Source of the DNA: Verrucomicrobiota bacterium
Lineage (GTDB): Bacteria; Verrucomicrobiota; Verrucomicrobiia; Limisphaerales; UBA9464
DNA length: 64,000 nt
Assembly: GCA_947454705.1 (NCBI GenBank)
Contig: CANGKZ010000016.1
Coordinates: forward strand, 1 to 64,000
Reading direction: 5' to 3'
The position numbers were made by a program, and so were the translations under genes. Below, piece after piece: positions 47,853-56,413 of this stretch. How positions within the stretch are numbered: position 1 is the stretch's first letter; each line of letters starts with the position of its first letter. The notes under the pieces are model-generated. The model was given only the letters and a program-made list of their open reading frames with translations, was not told the DNA's origin and ran no database searches.

Positions 47853-47879
47853 GGGCGAGGGTGGAACCGCGCCCTCCAC
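47853..47879 (-). repeat. Self-palindromic repeat, right copy of inverted pair
   Basis: Inverted partner of 47678-47704. The 148 bp between the two copies contain a tract of eight G (47786-47793) and no gene. The pair lies in the convergent gap between the PQQ-propeller gene and the HTTM gene. Confidence 0.65.
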
Positions 47880-47907
47880 GCGGTGCTGGGATCGATGTGT
47901 CCTCGGA

Positions 47908-50253
47908 TCAGAATACCGAGGGCGGATTTCGTCCGGGCTGCAGGGCGGAGGAGGGAATCCTCGGGGTCTGCAACTCCGTGATCCAGGGGTTGTGGCTGAA
48001 CCAGTGCAGCGGAGTGGCGGCCAGATCCACGGCTGGATCCACGATGGGTTGATAGGGCCGCCCGTTGTACGAGACCCACGTGCGGACGTGGATCCGGGGG
48101 CGTCGCCCGGTCTTGGCCTGCCAGAGGTCAGCCACGCGAATGGCATAACGCCGGAGATAAAAGGGCTGGCTGCTGAAGTGAAGCAGTTGCGAGGTGCTGA
48201 GGTCGGACGCGAAATCCCATTGAATGCTTGGCTGACCGTCTTCCAACAGAACAATTCTGGCCGACGAATCTTCCCCGGGTTCGAGGGTGTCGGTGCCGGA
48301 CGTCAGCACCTCGAGCGGTTCCCCGGATTCAGCAAACGTTCGTCCGTTGAGTCCCTTCCACACGGACAGTTTCACGCGGGTGGTTCGGCTGGTGGGCAAT
48401 TCCTTCAACACCGCTGAATCTTTGATCACCAGAAAGGCCGGAGGAGTTCGGCCCTCGGATTCGAGGATGAACGGAGGCAGACGCTGAAAGTAGGGATTCA
48501 AACTCCCAGCGGGGTCGGCCCGGTGCAGGGAATCCAGTGCAGTGCCCAGATCGGAGAAGAGGGCGGAATCTAGTATTGGCCCTGGTCCACCAAAGGACCG
48601 GGCCTTGAGGCGCTCTTCGAGTCGGGCGATCTGTTGGGCGAATTCAGTTTCACCGGCATCGCGCAGACCCGAAGTCAGTCTCGGCAAGAATTCGCTCAAG
48701 GATACGGTGAAAAACAGCTCCTCCGGTGGATGGCCATGAAGCGATGTCCAGAGTTCGCGCGCCCGCTGCACTGCTGCCTCCCGCGTGGTTCCGTGAAATG
48801 CCGAGGACAGCGGGTTGAACAGGACCCGTTCGCCGGTGGCGCCTTCGCGAACCACGATCAACTCGGATTGGGATCTCCAGTCCAGTCGCTTGGGGTCCAC
48901 GATCCGATGCAGCCTGGCTCCGTCCTTCCATTGGTCCCAGTGGATGACGGACTGACTCCCGGGTTTGCGCTCGATCACCGCAGGGTCTTCCACCGTCATG
49001 GTAGGCACGTACGCGTGTCGCGTGTCCGCCTTGAGACGCCAGGCGAAGCTCAGACCCTCCCAGGTAAACCGTTCATCTCCGGCGATCAGGTGGCAGCGAA
49101 GCGGGAACGCGATTTGAAATCCAATCCACGCGAGCACGAGGACAGACACCCGGGTGGACACCATCCGTTCCGAAAAGGTCCGGATGCAGGCCCGCACCTT
49201 CCATCCGAGAAACCCGCCCACTCCCGGCAACAGCAACACGCCGGAAATGAACCATTTTAGGTCCGGTCCGCGGAAATGGGGGGAACGCATCCAGCGCTTC
49301 AGCGTGGAGGGCCAGTCGGGACCCAGGAAGATCCACGACGTAGTGATTCCGACCAGAGGGAACCAGGCGATGTCGTTGAAGATGAGAAAATGGTTGGTGG
49401 TGTGGAACATCAACATCAGCACCAGACCCAGCATGCGGGTCCGCCGTCCGAGGAGCAGGAATCCCACGGCGAGATCGAACAACATTCCCACCCAGCTGAT
49501 GAAGAAAGCAAAAGGAGTGCTGTGAACCAGTTGCTCAAACGCGTGGAACTGGGCGGCGGGAAGTGCGTGTCGAAAGGGTTCCGTCACATTGGGGCGTTGG
49601 AGGAACCAGCGAACCGGCGCGGCGTCGAGCAGCCAGTCGGCGCTCAGTTTGGTGAATCCCGCGAAGAAGTAGGCGATGACCAGTTGGGCGCGGAGCAGGA
49701 ACACCGGCCAGAAGGGGATCATTCCCGGCGCCAGCGGATCGACCGGAGCTGCCGCGCCCGCGCGCTGCGTGCGCCGGCGGGCCAGAAGGGCATCGACGCT
49801 GTAGCATCGCGCCGCGGGCATCCAGAGGAGCAGGAACAGCAGCAGCAGATCGAGGTAGTAGTCACTGCGCCAGTAGGTGCGCAGCGATTCCCCCACGTAG
49901 AGCCAGGCCCACAGCAGGAAAGTCATTGCCGACGTCACGCGGTAGAAACAACCGAGGGCCATCAACGCCCCGAACACGCCGAGCGCCCCAACCAGCCAGT
50001 GCATCCCGACCGGCCCAGGCAACGACACCCAGAAAAACGGGGCGAAGGGTGTGTGAAAGTGAATCTGTGGCGAGGTGAAGTACGCATCCAGCGGAGTGCG
50101 GCCGGTGGACACCATGTCGGGCATCGGAACACACAAAGTCACCGCCTCCAGAACCATCAGCGTCCCGAGCAGAATCCGAAAAATCGCCAGCGATTCCCCG
50201 GAGACCGAAGTCCCGAGAAGGCGTCGCAGCGATTGAAAATGCATCGGCTGCAT
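47908..50253 (-). CDS. HTTM / vitamin K-dependent gamma-carboxylase-like membrane protein
   Basis: A 781-residue protein from ATG 50253 (MQPMHFQSLRR). The first 370 residues hold several membrane helices and the HTTM/VKGC signatures (SLAIFRILLGTLMVLEA, RSDYYLDLLLLFLLLW, VIAYFFAGFTKL, MFHTTNHFLIFNDIAWFPL). The C-terminal 400 residues form a soluble domain usual in this family. The vertebrate enzyme carboxylates glutamates with vitamin K hydroquinone; most bacterial relatives have no known activity. A VKOR-DsbA protein is encoded 23 kb away, but there is no operon link. The gene is alone on its strand. A hairpin terminator at 50547-50588 separates it from transcription coming from the tRNA side. 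Confidence 0.85.
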   Translation of the reverse strand: MQPMHFQSLRRLLGTSVSGESLAIFRILLGTLMVLEAVTLCVPMPDMVSTGRTPLDAYFTSPQIHFHTPFAPFFWVSLPGPVGMHWLVGALGVFGALMALGCFYRVTSAMTFLLWAWLYVGESLRTYWRSDYYLDLLLLFLLLWMPAARCYSVDALLARRRTQRAGAAAPVDPLAPGMIPFWPVFLLRAQLVIAYFFAGFTKLSADWLLDAAPVRWFLQRPNVTEPFRHALPAAQFHAFEQLVHSTPFAFFISWVGMLFDLAVGFLLLGRRTRMLGLVLMLMFHTTNHFLIFNDIAWFPLVGITTSWIFLGPDWPSTLKRWMRSPHFRGPDLKWFISGVLLLPGVGGFLGWKVRACIRTFSERMVSTRVSVLVLAWIGFQIAFPLRCHLIAGDERFTWEGLSFAWRLKADTRHAYVPTMTVEDPAVIERKPGSQSVIHWDQWKDGARLHRIVDPKRLDWRSQSELIVVREGATGERVLFNPLSSAFHGTTREAAVQRARELWTSLHGHPPEELFFTVSLSEFLPRLTSGLRDAGETEFAQQIARLEERLKARSFGGPGPILDSALFSDLGTALDSLHRADPAGSLNPYFQRLPPFILESEGRTPPAFLVIKDSAVLKELPTSRTTRVKLSVWKGLNGRTFAESGEPLEVLTSGTDTLEPGEDSSARIVLLEDGQPSIQWDFASDLSTSQLLHFSSQPFYLRRYAIRVADLWQAKTGRRPRIHVRTWVSYNGRPYQPIVDPAVDLAATPLHWFSHNPWITELQTPRIPSSALQPGRNPPSVF

Positions 50254-50920
50254 GACCCCGTTCTCGACGCGGAGGATACAGACTATCGAAGCAAAAATAC
50301 CGGGGTAAGTGATTGGAAATCTGGATCCTGCGGAAGTGTGGCAGGAACCGGTAAGTGGAATGAAAACCTGCGGAATGACGGCACGATGCGTTGCGCCTTT
50401 GATAGGATCCGCGATTCGATTGGTCGAGCGTGGTGGTTCGGTTTGGCCGCCTTCAGTGGCCAACTCAAGTGCGCCGGTTCAATGCGCGGAGCAGGCGTAT
50501 CGGACTCCTTCACCTGCAGTCGATGGAAGGTGACCTCAGCGGAGGGGCTGGAAACGAAAAGCCCGCAGCGCGAACAACGCGCTGCGGGATGCGCAGACCA
50601 GGGTACAAACCGCTCCACTTACCGGCGTTACCGTGGCCCAGAAAATTGAATTGGTGGAAACGCTACTCCCAAGGTTCGCGATGTGGTTGGCACAGGGTCG
50701 AAGTGCGGAGAGAGTTCATTTATTGAACCCTCCTTCGCAAGCGCGAACATTGATTCTGTGCATGGGGTTGGAACTAGCTGGTTTCGTTCCAAAACCACGG
50801 CGGATTGTAACCAGCTTCCAAGTGCATGAATTTTCGCTCCACGGCCGGTGATTCAATCGAAGTTGGGAGCCAACGGACGGATGGCTGGCGGCTGGGAAAT
50901 GCCGAAACAGAACAGGGATC
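50254..50920. other. Chromosomal flank left of the mobile element
   Basis: No convincing gene. A plus-strand frame at 50633-50851 (72 residues, GTG start) has fairly protein-like composition but no domain. The region holds the probable promoter of the HTTM gene and a minus-strand terminator (50547-50588). Before integration it lay directly downstream of the tRNA-Phe gene. Confidence 0.5.
50547..50588 (-). terminator. Minus-strand terminator
   Basis: A perfect 11-bp stem (CCCGCAGCGCG / CGCGCTGCGGG, 50562-50588) with a 5-nt loop is followed on the minus strand by CTTTTCGTTTC. In the uninterrupted chromosome it would end the tRNA-Phe transcript. Confidence 0.6.
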
Positions 50921-50977
50921 TCCCCCGTAAGTGATTGCGGGGGAAAATGGTGGCTGCGGCCAGAATCGAACTGGCGA
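50921..50977 (-). repeat. Attachment site attL (57-bp direct repeat, tRNA-Phe 3' fragment)
   Basis: These 57 bp are identical to 57223-57279. They include the 3' end of tRNA-Phe (CCA, acceptor strand and T-arm) and a small downstream hairpin (CCCCCG/CGGGGG). Past 50977 the tRNA match is lost, so this is a truncated copy left by integration. Confidence 0.93.
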
Positions 50978-51020
50978 TTCGATTCTACGCCATCGAATCC
51001 GCATTTGCTGAGGAAAACGT

Positions 51021-51070
51021 CACCCGCAAACCTCCTAGACACGGGTGAGCATTAGCACTAATGTTAGCAC
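51021..51070 (+). repeat. Left arm-type recombinase site
   Basis: This stretch shares CACCCGCAAAC, ACACGGG and two TTAGCAC units (51052 and 51064, 12 bp apart) with 57159-57211 in the same order and direction. Such arm repeats at both ends are typical integrase-binding sites. It overlaps the possible upstream GTG start of the recombinase. Confidence 0.7.
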
Positions 51071-51074
51071 CTTC

Positions 51075-52208
51075 ATGGCATCCGTTCACCGTCGTCCGCG
51101 TTCGCGCAACTGGCACGCAGCTTTTCGTGGTCCAGATGGTCGCTTGATTCTTCGCTCTACCAAGCAGAGCGACAGGGGTAAGGCCTTGGCGTTAGCCGTC
51201 GAATGGGAGCAAACCGCCCGGAAGGCGAAACAAGGCCTGCTTACTGAGACTCAGGCGCGAAAAGTTGTCTCTGCCATCATGGAGCGGGCAGGATGCGAGG
51301 AAACCCTCCGAACTCCGTCTGTCGCAGAATTCCTCGAAGAGTGGCTCGCCAAAAAGGAGCTCAAAAAGCGGGCTCGAACGATGGATCGGTACCGTCCCGT
51401 GGTGGACGGATTCCTGAAAAGCATGGGTAGCAGGGCAAAACGTCCGCTGCTGGCGGTTACGACGCAGGACATTGAGCGCTACCTTGAAGCACGCACTCGG
51501 GCCGGTTCTGCATCGGGAACAGTGCAGGTTGACGGGAAGATCCTCCGCACGGCGTTCAACCGCGCTCGCACCCTGAACCTTATTTCCTCGAACCCTGCGG
51601 AAGCAGTCGAACTTCCAGATCGAGCCAGCGTGGAGCGTGGAACATTCACGCCCGCAGAGGTGGCAATGCTGATCAATGCCGCTGAAGGTGAATGGAAAAC
51701 CCTGATTCGACTCGCCTACTACACCGGAGCGCGGCTCATGGATTGCGCGCATCTCAAGTGGTCGCAGGTCAAATTGGAATCAGGCGTTCTGGCGTTCAAA
51801 CAGACGAAGACCGGCAACGACATCGAGATTCCGATGCACGAAGATTTGCGGACCCATCTTGAAGCGCTTGCATCCACGGATTCGACGCACGAGTTCGTGA
51901 TGCCGGGTATGTCCGAGGAATCAGGGAGCGGCTACAACGGGCTTTCGTCGAAGTTTAAGCGCATCGCTAGAGCCGCCGGGGTGGACGTTCAGAGCGTGCA
52001 AGGCTCGGGCAAGCGAATGCAGAACCGTCGTACCTTCCACGCACTGCGCCACAGTTTTACCAGCGCACTGGCCAACGCTGGAGTTTCCGAGGAACTCCGC
52101 ATGAAGCTGACCGGGCACAAATCCAAAGCCGTTCACCGAGGCTACACACACCACGAAGTTGAGACGCTTAGAGCGGCCGTTGGACATCTTCCCAGCCTCA
52201 GCAAATGA
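51075..52208 (+). CDS. Tyrosine recombinase (integrase) of the tRNA-Phe element
   Basis: A 377-residue site-specific recombinase. It has an arm-binding N-terminus (SRNWHAAFRGPDGR), a SAM-like core-binding domain (about 80-180) and a catalytic domain with Arg220 (YYTGARLMDCAHLKW), a lysine in KQTKTG (about 245), His322-x-x-Arg325 (FHALRHSF), His348 (LTGHKS) and nucleophile Tyr357 (HRGYTHHE). It cuts and joins attP and attB in the tRNA gene. ATG 51075 is preferred; a GTG at 51045 would lie within the arm repeat. Its stop overlaps the ATG of the next gene. Confidence 0.94.
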   Translation: MASVHRRPRSRNWHAAFRGPDGRLILRSTKQSDRGKALALAVEWEQTARKAKQGLLTETQARKVVSAIMERAGCEETLRTPSVAEFLEEWLAKKELKKRARTMDRYRPVVDGFLKSMGSRAKRPLLAVTTQDIERYLEARTRAGSASGTVQVDGKILRTAFNRARTLNLISSNPAEAVELPDRASVERGTFTPAEVAMLINAAEGEWKTLIRLAYYTGARLMDCAHLKWSQVKLESGVLAFKQTKTGNDIEIPMHEDLRTHLEALASTDSTHEFVMPGMSEESGSGYNGLSSKFKRIARAAGVDVQSVQGSGKRMQNRRTFHALRHSFTSALANAGVSEELRMKLTGHKSKAVHRGYTHHEVETLRAAVGHLPSLSK

Positions 52209-53158
52209 CCGCGAAAAAACGCCAGACGTCGAAGGCTCCTCGCTCTGAATCCTACGAGGCACCCGGGCCGTTTGTCATTCCCGGTCATGCGGTGATCGGT
52301 CCCGAAGATTGGTCATTCTTCAACGACCAACCGGACCTTGTGGTCACCCGCGACGAGAACAACCGCCCCCGAATCGTTCGGGTCCGTGAACTGAGTGAAA
52401 TTAACGACAGATTGACCGATCGCGAGATTCTAGCGGCTGCGGATTGGACGGTGGATCGGCATGACGTCGAAGCCGGAAACTACATCGCGTCGCGTGCGTC
52501 AGATCGACGCCTCGCTGCCCGGGCGCATCATCATGGAGAGGCGGTTCGGCTGCTGGGAGCTCGTGCAAGACACATTGTCGGGCTCCTTGGTGAACTGGCG
52601 TCAAACGGAGACGCAAGCGCCATTCATGAACTTGCCGCCGTCGCCGCCGCAGCATGCAAATCACTCCGGAATGCTGAAAAAAGGGACCTCCGTCGGGTGC
52701 GCGAAGTCGCGAGGAAGTGGAACGCTTGGCCGGTGATGTTGTCGCCGGTTAAAACGCTCAACGAGGGCAACTGTGAAATTCCCAGCGACATTCAGCTTGG
52801 GAAAGACCTTCCAATAGACGTGCGTCCCAAGGCCGGTTGGCGCAAGGACCGTCCCGGTACCGACATCGCGGCGGCGCTTCTGAGCTACCTCGTCGGTTGG
52901 TGGGAGAGTTTGACGGAAACCGGGGCGGAAATCAGGAAGTTGCTCAAGCCGCTCAGCAGGGATTCAGTGGGTGACTGGTGGGCGTTTGCGTGGGCCGTTT
53001 TGAAGCAAAGCTATCCGGATACGATCGCGGTTCCTGAGTTAAGAAAACTTGCAGGCAGGCTGCGTGGTGATGGCCAAATCAGATCCCGGATTGAGGAGCG
53101 GTTGAAGGCTCGCTTTCTAGCGATTGCCCGGAAGGTTGCGCTCGCTTACCCGGCCTGA
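52205..53158 (+). CDS. Unknown element-encoded protein
   Basis: A 317-residue soluble protein, mostly helical after residue 60, with no signal peptide. Features: a basic N-terminus (TAKKRQTSKAPRSE), a short strand-rich part (LVVTRDENNRPRIVRV), a His-rich segment AARAHHHGEA, an Ala-rich helix near 140-150, and a Trp-rich C-terminal third (VGWWESL, GDWWAFAWAVL). Its ATG overlaps the integrase TGA, so it is translationally coupled to it. No known domain was recognised; a role in replication control, recombination or superinfection is possible but unproven. Confidence 0.72.
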   Translation: MTAKKRQTSKAPRSESYEAPGPFVIPGHAVIGPEDWSFFNDQPDLVVTRDENNRPRIVRVRELSEINDRLTDREILAAADWTVDRHDVEAGNYIASRASDRRLAARAHHHGEAVRLLGARARHIVGLLGELASNGDASAIHELAAVAAAACKSLRNAEKRDLRRVREVARKWNAWPVMLSPVKTLNEGNCEIPSDIQLGKDLPIDVRPKAGWRKDRPGTDIAAALLSYLVGWWESLTETGAEIRKLLKPLSRDSVGDWWAFAWAVLKQSYPDTIAVPELRKLAGRLRGDGQIRSRIEERLKARFLAIARKVALAYPA

Positions 53159-53201
53159 GGCGTTTGGCCGGGTAACTCGTCCGCGTCGATTGTGTTCTCC
53201 G

Positions 53202-53498
53202 ATGAACGCAACACGCGCCAACGGCGGAGAATTCACCACCGCCCCGGTCACGGCCGGTCAAACCGTCCACCGTCCCGAATTCATTCGCCTTCCGAAGCCC
53301 GGAAGCCAATGCATCCACACGGGACTGACACGATCAAAACTCAACGAACTTATCCTCCCGTCTGAATCGAACGGATTCGCTCCTCCCGTCCGTTCGGTTT
53401 GCCTGCGCAAACGCGGAGCCGCCAAGGGTGTTCGGCTGATCGCGTTTGATTCCCTGATTGCCCACTTACACCGCCACATCGACGGAGGTGCGCTTTGA
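53202..53498 (+). CDS. Putative excisionase / AlpA-like DNA-binding protein
   Basis: A 98-residue basic protein. The middle part, FIRLPKPGSQCIHTGLTRSK then LNELI, has the shape of a winged helix-turn-helix of the AlpA/MerR-like excisionase group. It is followed by VRSVCLRKRGAAKGVRLI, a basic beta-wing candidate, and DSLIAHLHRHI. Small DNA-binding proteins of this kind direct excision or regulate the integrase. It lies 43 bp after the unknown gene and overlaps the next start. Confidence 0.62.
   Translation: MNATRANGGEFTTAPVTAGQTVHRPEFIRLPKPGSQCIHTGLTRSKLNELILPSESNGFAPPVRSVCLRKRGAAKGVRLIAFDSLIAHLHRHIDGGAL
53484..53497 (+). promoter_or_regulatory. Ribosome-binding site that fixes a TTG start
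   Basis: GGAGG (53484-53488) lies six bases before TTG 53495, which overlaps the TGA of the previous gene. This supports use of the rare start codon. Confidence 0.6.
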
Positions 53499-53710
53499 AA
53501 CGCAGCACATCCCCCAGCGTCCACGCCAAGAGCAACGAGACGCACGAGATCGTCACGAGGTTCCTTCAACTTGCGATCGTGACCGAGAATCAGCGCGCAG
53601 CTCAAATTCGGGAACGACTTCGAACCTTACGTCGCCAGCATCGGGCGGCAGTCCACCGTTTGGACGTTCTCGGTGATGAACTCAGGCAATCCATCCGGAG
53701 GGCGAGCTAG
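53495..53710 (+). CDS. Small basic helical protein
   Basis: A 71-residue protein from the TTG at 53495, backed by a GGAGG ribosome-binding site and an overlap with the preceding stop. Residues 18-68 are predicted to form long amphipathic helices rich in Arg, Gln and Leu (ENQRAAQIRERLRTLRRQ), possibly a coiled coil. It could bind DNA or RNA. No family recognised. Confidence 0.6.
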   Translation: MKRSTSPSVHAKSNETHEIVTRFLQLAIVTENQRAAQIRERLRTLRRQHRAAVHRLDVLGDELRQSIRRAS

Positions 53711-53883
53711 TGAAACCAAGCTGGCATCCATTTGCCGCCGCGTTCAGATCCGCCGGGCGGTCCTTACTGTCCGAAGAGTTCTTTAATCAGCTGGAACGCC
53801 GACCTTGGGCCGGGAAACTTCGGGCCAGGATCCCACGCCGACCACCAAAGCGCAGCGCCGCACCGGAAGGGGGATCCAAGTGA
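53710..53883 (+). CDS. Small basic protein, translationally coupled
   Basis: A 57-residue protein from a GTG at 53710 that shares its first base with the last base of the preceding TAG. It is rich in Arg, Pro and aromatic residues (KPSWHPFAAAFRSAGRS at the start; RARIPRRPPKRSAA near the end). Support comes mainly from the precise chain of stop/start overlaps on both sides. No domain recognised. Confidence 0.5.
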   Translation: MKPSWHPFAAAFRSAGRSLLSEEFFNQLERRPWAGKLRARIPRRPPKRSAAPEGGSK

Positions 53884-54062
53884 ACACCTACACCGCACCG
53901 GCCAACACCATGCCGGACACTGGCGCGCCGACCGCGTTCTATGATCTTGCGGCGGGAACGGTTCGATTCCGACCACGCGACGCCAGCGCGCCGAATGTTT
54001 CCGAGATCCTCGACGCATTGCGCAAGGATGATGGCGACGGGGCAGCGGAGGTAGTGCCATGA
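53880..54062 (+). CDS. Small acidic protein, translationally coupled
   Basis: A 60-residue protein from a GTG at 53880 overlapping the preceding TGA by 4 bp and overlapping the ATG of the replication gene at its end. The middle part (FYDLAAGTVRFRPRDA) looks beta-like and the C-terminal part is acidic and helical (VSEILDALRKDDGDGAAE). No domain recognised; support is mainly the coupled gene order. Confidence 0.52.
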   Translation: MNTYTAPANTMPDTGAPTAFYDLAAGTVRFRPRDASAPNVSEILDALRKDDGDGAAEVVP

Positions 54063-54898
54063 AGCGACCTTCCTTTCAATTCTACCCGGGCGACTGGCGG
54101 AGCGATTCCGCCCTCCGGCGATGCACCGAGGCCGCACGTGGGGCATGGATGGACATTCTCTGTGTCCTTCACGATTCCAACGAGTACGGGGTCTGTCGTT
54201 GGCCGTTGAAGGATTTGCAACGGGCCTCCGGTGTGAGCGCGCAATCCATCCGGGAACTGGTGTCCGTCGGTGTGCTGAAAGGCTCCGATTCGACGGTCCC
54301 GGAATTCGTTTTCACACCTCGGCACGGTCGGGTGCTTGGGGATCCGGTCACCCTGATTCAGCCAGGCCCGGGGCCATGCTGGTATTCCGCGCGAATGGTG
54401 CGGGACGAGCACGTGCGACTTCGGAAAGGCGATCCAACAAGGTTCCCGAAACCCACCATGTCCGCAGGGACGGAGGAAAACAAAAGCGCACCAAACCCAT
54501 CACCAATGCCCCCCTTTGGTGAAGGGTTGGGCGACGGCTCTTCTACTTCCTCTTCTTCTTCAGCTTCTACTACCCCCTCAGCCCCCCGGGGGAAGAAGCT
54601 GGATGGATTCGACGAATTTTGGTCGGAGTACCCCCGGAAGGATAAGCGTCAGCGAGCGGAAAAGGCATGGAATCGCCTCAAACCGTCACCCGAAATCAGG
54701 GCGCGAATTCTTGCCGACATCCAAAAGCGTTCCACGTCTCACGATTGGACCAAGGAAAGCGGACGTTTTATCCCCCACCCCACCACCTATCTAAACGACA
54801 AAGGCTGGGAGGATCTAGGCGTGACCCTGCCCGGGTTGTCGGGGGCCGTAGGGACGGAAGACGACTTGGAAGGGGACTACCGGAGGTCATTGCGATGA
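54059..54898 (+). CDS. DUF1376-type replication protein
   Basis: A 279-residue protein. The first 100 residues are a DUF1376 domain (FQFYPGDWRSDSALRRCTEA, ARGAWMDILCVLHDS), a winged-helix-like unit found at the start of phage and plasmid replication proteins. A Ser/Thr/Pro-rich linker (about 140-180) leads to a C-terminal domain (about 182-250, FDEFWSEYPRKDKRQRAEKAW, with FIPHPTTYLNDKGWED) common to such replication proteins. It likely binds the origin and loads the DnaB-type helicase encoded next, whose ATG overlaps its stop. A GGAGG before that ATG lies inside this gene. Confidence 0.82.
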   Translation: MKRPSFQFYPGDWRSDSALRRCTEAARGAWMDILCVLHDSNEYGVCRWPLKDLQRASGVSAQSIRELVSVGVLKGSDSTVPEFVFTPRHGRVLGDPVTLIQPGPGPCWYSARMVRDEHVRLRKGDPTRFPKPTMSAGTEENKSAPNPSPMPPFGEGLGDGSSTSSSSSASTTPSAPRGKKLDGFDEFWSEYPRKDKRQRAEKAWNRLKPSPEIRARILADIQKRSTSHDWTKESGRFIPHPTTYLNDKGWEDLGVTLPGLSGAVGTEDDLEGDYRRSLR

Positions 54899-56262
54899 GC
54901 GCAACCAACGCGGCATCGTTGGCCTTCTACAACGAAACCGACGAGCTCGGCCTACTTGGTTGTTGTCTCAAGGGCAATTTAGCAATCGTCTCAGACATTG
55001 CAGCTGCCGTTCCTCTAGATCTCCTCACAAACACCGAGATTCACGACAGCTACGAAATCGCGTTGACGCTCCTCGCCGACAACGTGAGACCGTCCAAGGA
55101 AGCGATGCAGCGGGCATGGCCTTTGAGGTATAGAGACAGACCCATTCCGGTCTCGATGTGGGACACGGCCTTAAATACAACCCCGAATGCGATTAACTGG
55201 GACTTCTACCGTCAGGGTCTTGCTGACACGCAGCGCCGCCGCACAATTCGGGACACCGCTCTTAAGATTGCCGAAGACGTTTCGGACACCACCAAGCCTG
55301 TCACTCAGACGATGGCAAAGATGGAAGCCGTCATCAGCGAGAACACCCGAACGCGATCGGTAACTGCCACCTCTCGCGACGTCCTAAAGAGACACGCAGA
55401 GCAGATGGAGCAGGCCTGCGAGCGTCGGCGGAAGGGTTTGCTCTCAGGAATTCCCACCGGGATTCAGCGCCTCGACAAACTCACCGACGGGCTTCAATTC
55501 GGGGAAATGGCCATCATCGCCGCGAGGCCTTCAATCGGGAAAACCGCCTTGGGCCTCAACTTCGCACGGGAGGCCGCCCTCTCCGCTGGAATCCCTGTGC
55601 TTTTTGTCACGGCTGAAATGTCGAACGAGGCCCTTATGCGACGCCTCATCGCGGACGTTGGAACGATTCCGCTTGGCGCTCTGAAGTCTGGGAACCTCAG
55701 CGGTAGCGAGCGCAAGCGTTACGCACTCGCCCAAGACACCATTGCCAACGCTCCGATTCACTTCCAAAACGTCATCGGGAACGCATCCGTGTCCGAAGTG
55801 GTCGCGTCCATCCGGGCCGCCGTGAGAAAGCATAAGGTGAAGTTGGTTGTGGTGGACTACCTGCAAAAGCTGCGGGCCGACGGGAAGCACGAGAAAAAGA
55901 CGTACGAGGTCGCCGAGGTATCGGGCGCGCTCAAGGCGTGCGCAGTGTCAACCGGTGTGGCAATGGTTGCGCTTGCTCAGGTCAACAGGAACTCAGAGGA
56001 CCGGAGGCCAGGAACTGGGGACGCGGCTCCCCTCCGATGCCCCGCGCTTTGCGACCTTGCCGAGTCGGGACAGATCGAACGGGATGCGGACTTGGTCGGA
56101 CTCCTCCACCGGGACCGAAGCGACCCGAAGGTGAAGCCTAGACTGATTATCGCCAAGCAGCGTGACGGCGAGTGTGGGCCTGTCCCCCTCGACTTCAAAG
56201 GCGAGTTCCAACGGTTCACCGATGCAGCCCCGGACATCCATGCGGAAGACACGGAGCCATGA
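54895..56262 (+). CDS. DnaB-type replicative helicase of the element
   Basis: A 455-residue RecA-fold helicase. The N-terminal DnaB-N-like helical domain (about 13-110) has ETDELGLLGCCLKG. Walker A is ARPSIGKTA (about 210-218), followed by VLFVTAEMSNEALMRRL (catalytic Glu241), Walker B KLVVVDYLQKL (Asp321), the LAQVNR motif and a DNA-binding/arginine-finger region (DLAESGQIERDADLV). Length is normal for DnaB. It unwinds DNA 5' to 3' as a hexamer. Together with DUF1376 it implies that the element can replicate autonomously when excised. Confidence 0.92.
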   Translation: MSATNAASLAFYNETDELGLLGCCLKGNLAIVSDIAAAVPLDLLTNTEIHDSYEIALTLLADNVRPSKEAMQRAWPLRYRDRPIPVSMWDTALNTTPNAINWDFYRQGLADTQRRRTIRDTALKIAEDVSDTTKPVTQTMAKMEAVISENTRTRSVTATSRDVLKRHAEQMEQACERRRKGLLSGIPTGIQRLDKLTDGLQFGEMAIIAARPSIGKTALGLNFAREAALSAGIPVLFVTAEMSNEALMRRLIADVGTIPLGALKSGNLSGSERKRYALAQDTIANAPIHFQNVIGNASVSEVVASIRAAVRKHKVKLVVVDYLQKLRADGKHEKKTYEVAEVSGALKACAVSTGVAMVALAQVNRNSEDRRPGTGDAAPLRCPALCDLAESGQIERDADLVGLLHRDRSDPKVKPRLIIAKQRDGECGPVPLDFKGEFQRFTDAAPDIHAEDTEP

Positions 56263-56390
56263 CGCCAAAGCCTCACCAGCGCCTCGACACCCGGGCGGGC
56301 TCCGTTGTCAGGGCTGCGGGATCAAAACGCGTCCACGAGGCGACCACGCGCCGGGACCGGGCTGATAACACGCACTCGACCAACGCCTAG
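56259..56390 (+). CDS. Small basic peptide
   Basis: A 43-residue peptide (MTPKPHQRLDTRAGSVVRAA at the start) whose ATG overlaps the helicase TGA. It is strongly basic and polar, with no domain. It may be a real coupled gene or a fortuitous frame; the overlap pattern of the whole chain gives some support. Confidence 0.4.
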   Translation: MTPKPHQRLDTRAGSVVRAAGSKRVHEATTRRDRADNTHSTNA

Positions 56391-56413
56391 ACCATCCCAA
56401 CACCATCGGGGAA

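Noticed and set aside
50633-50851. Possible 72-residue gene left of the mobile element
   Set aside because: Composition is plausible, but there is no domain or ribosome-binding site and it lies in the flank behind a terminator; support is too weak.
50921-50946. Hairpin CCCCCG/CGGGGG after the tRNA as a terminator
   Set aside because: No T-run follows on the minus strand in either copy; it is described only as part of the att repeat.
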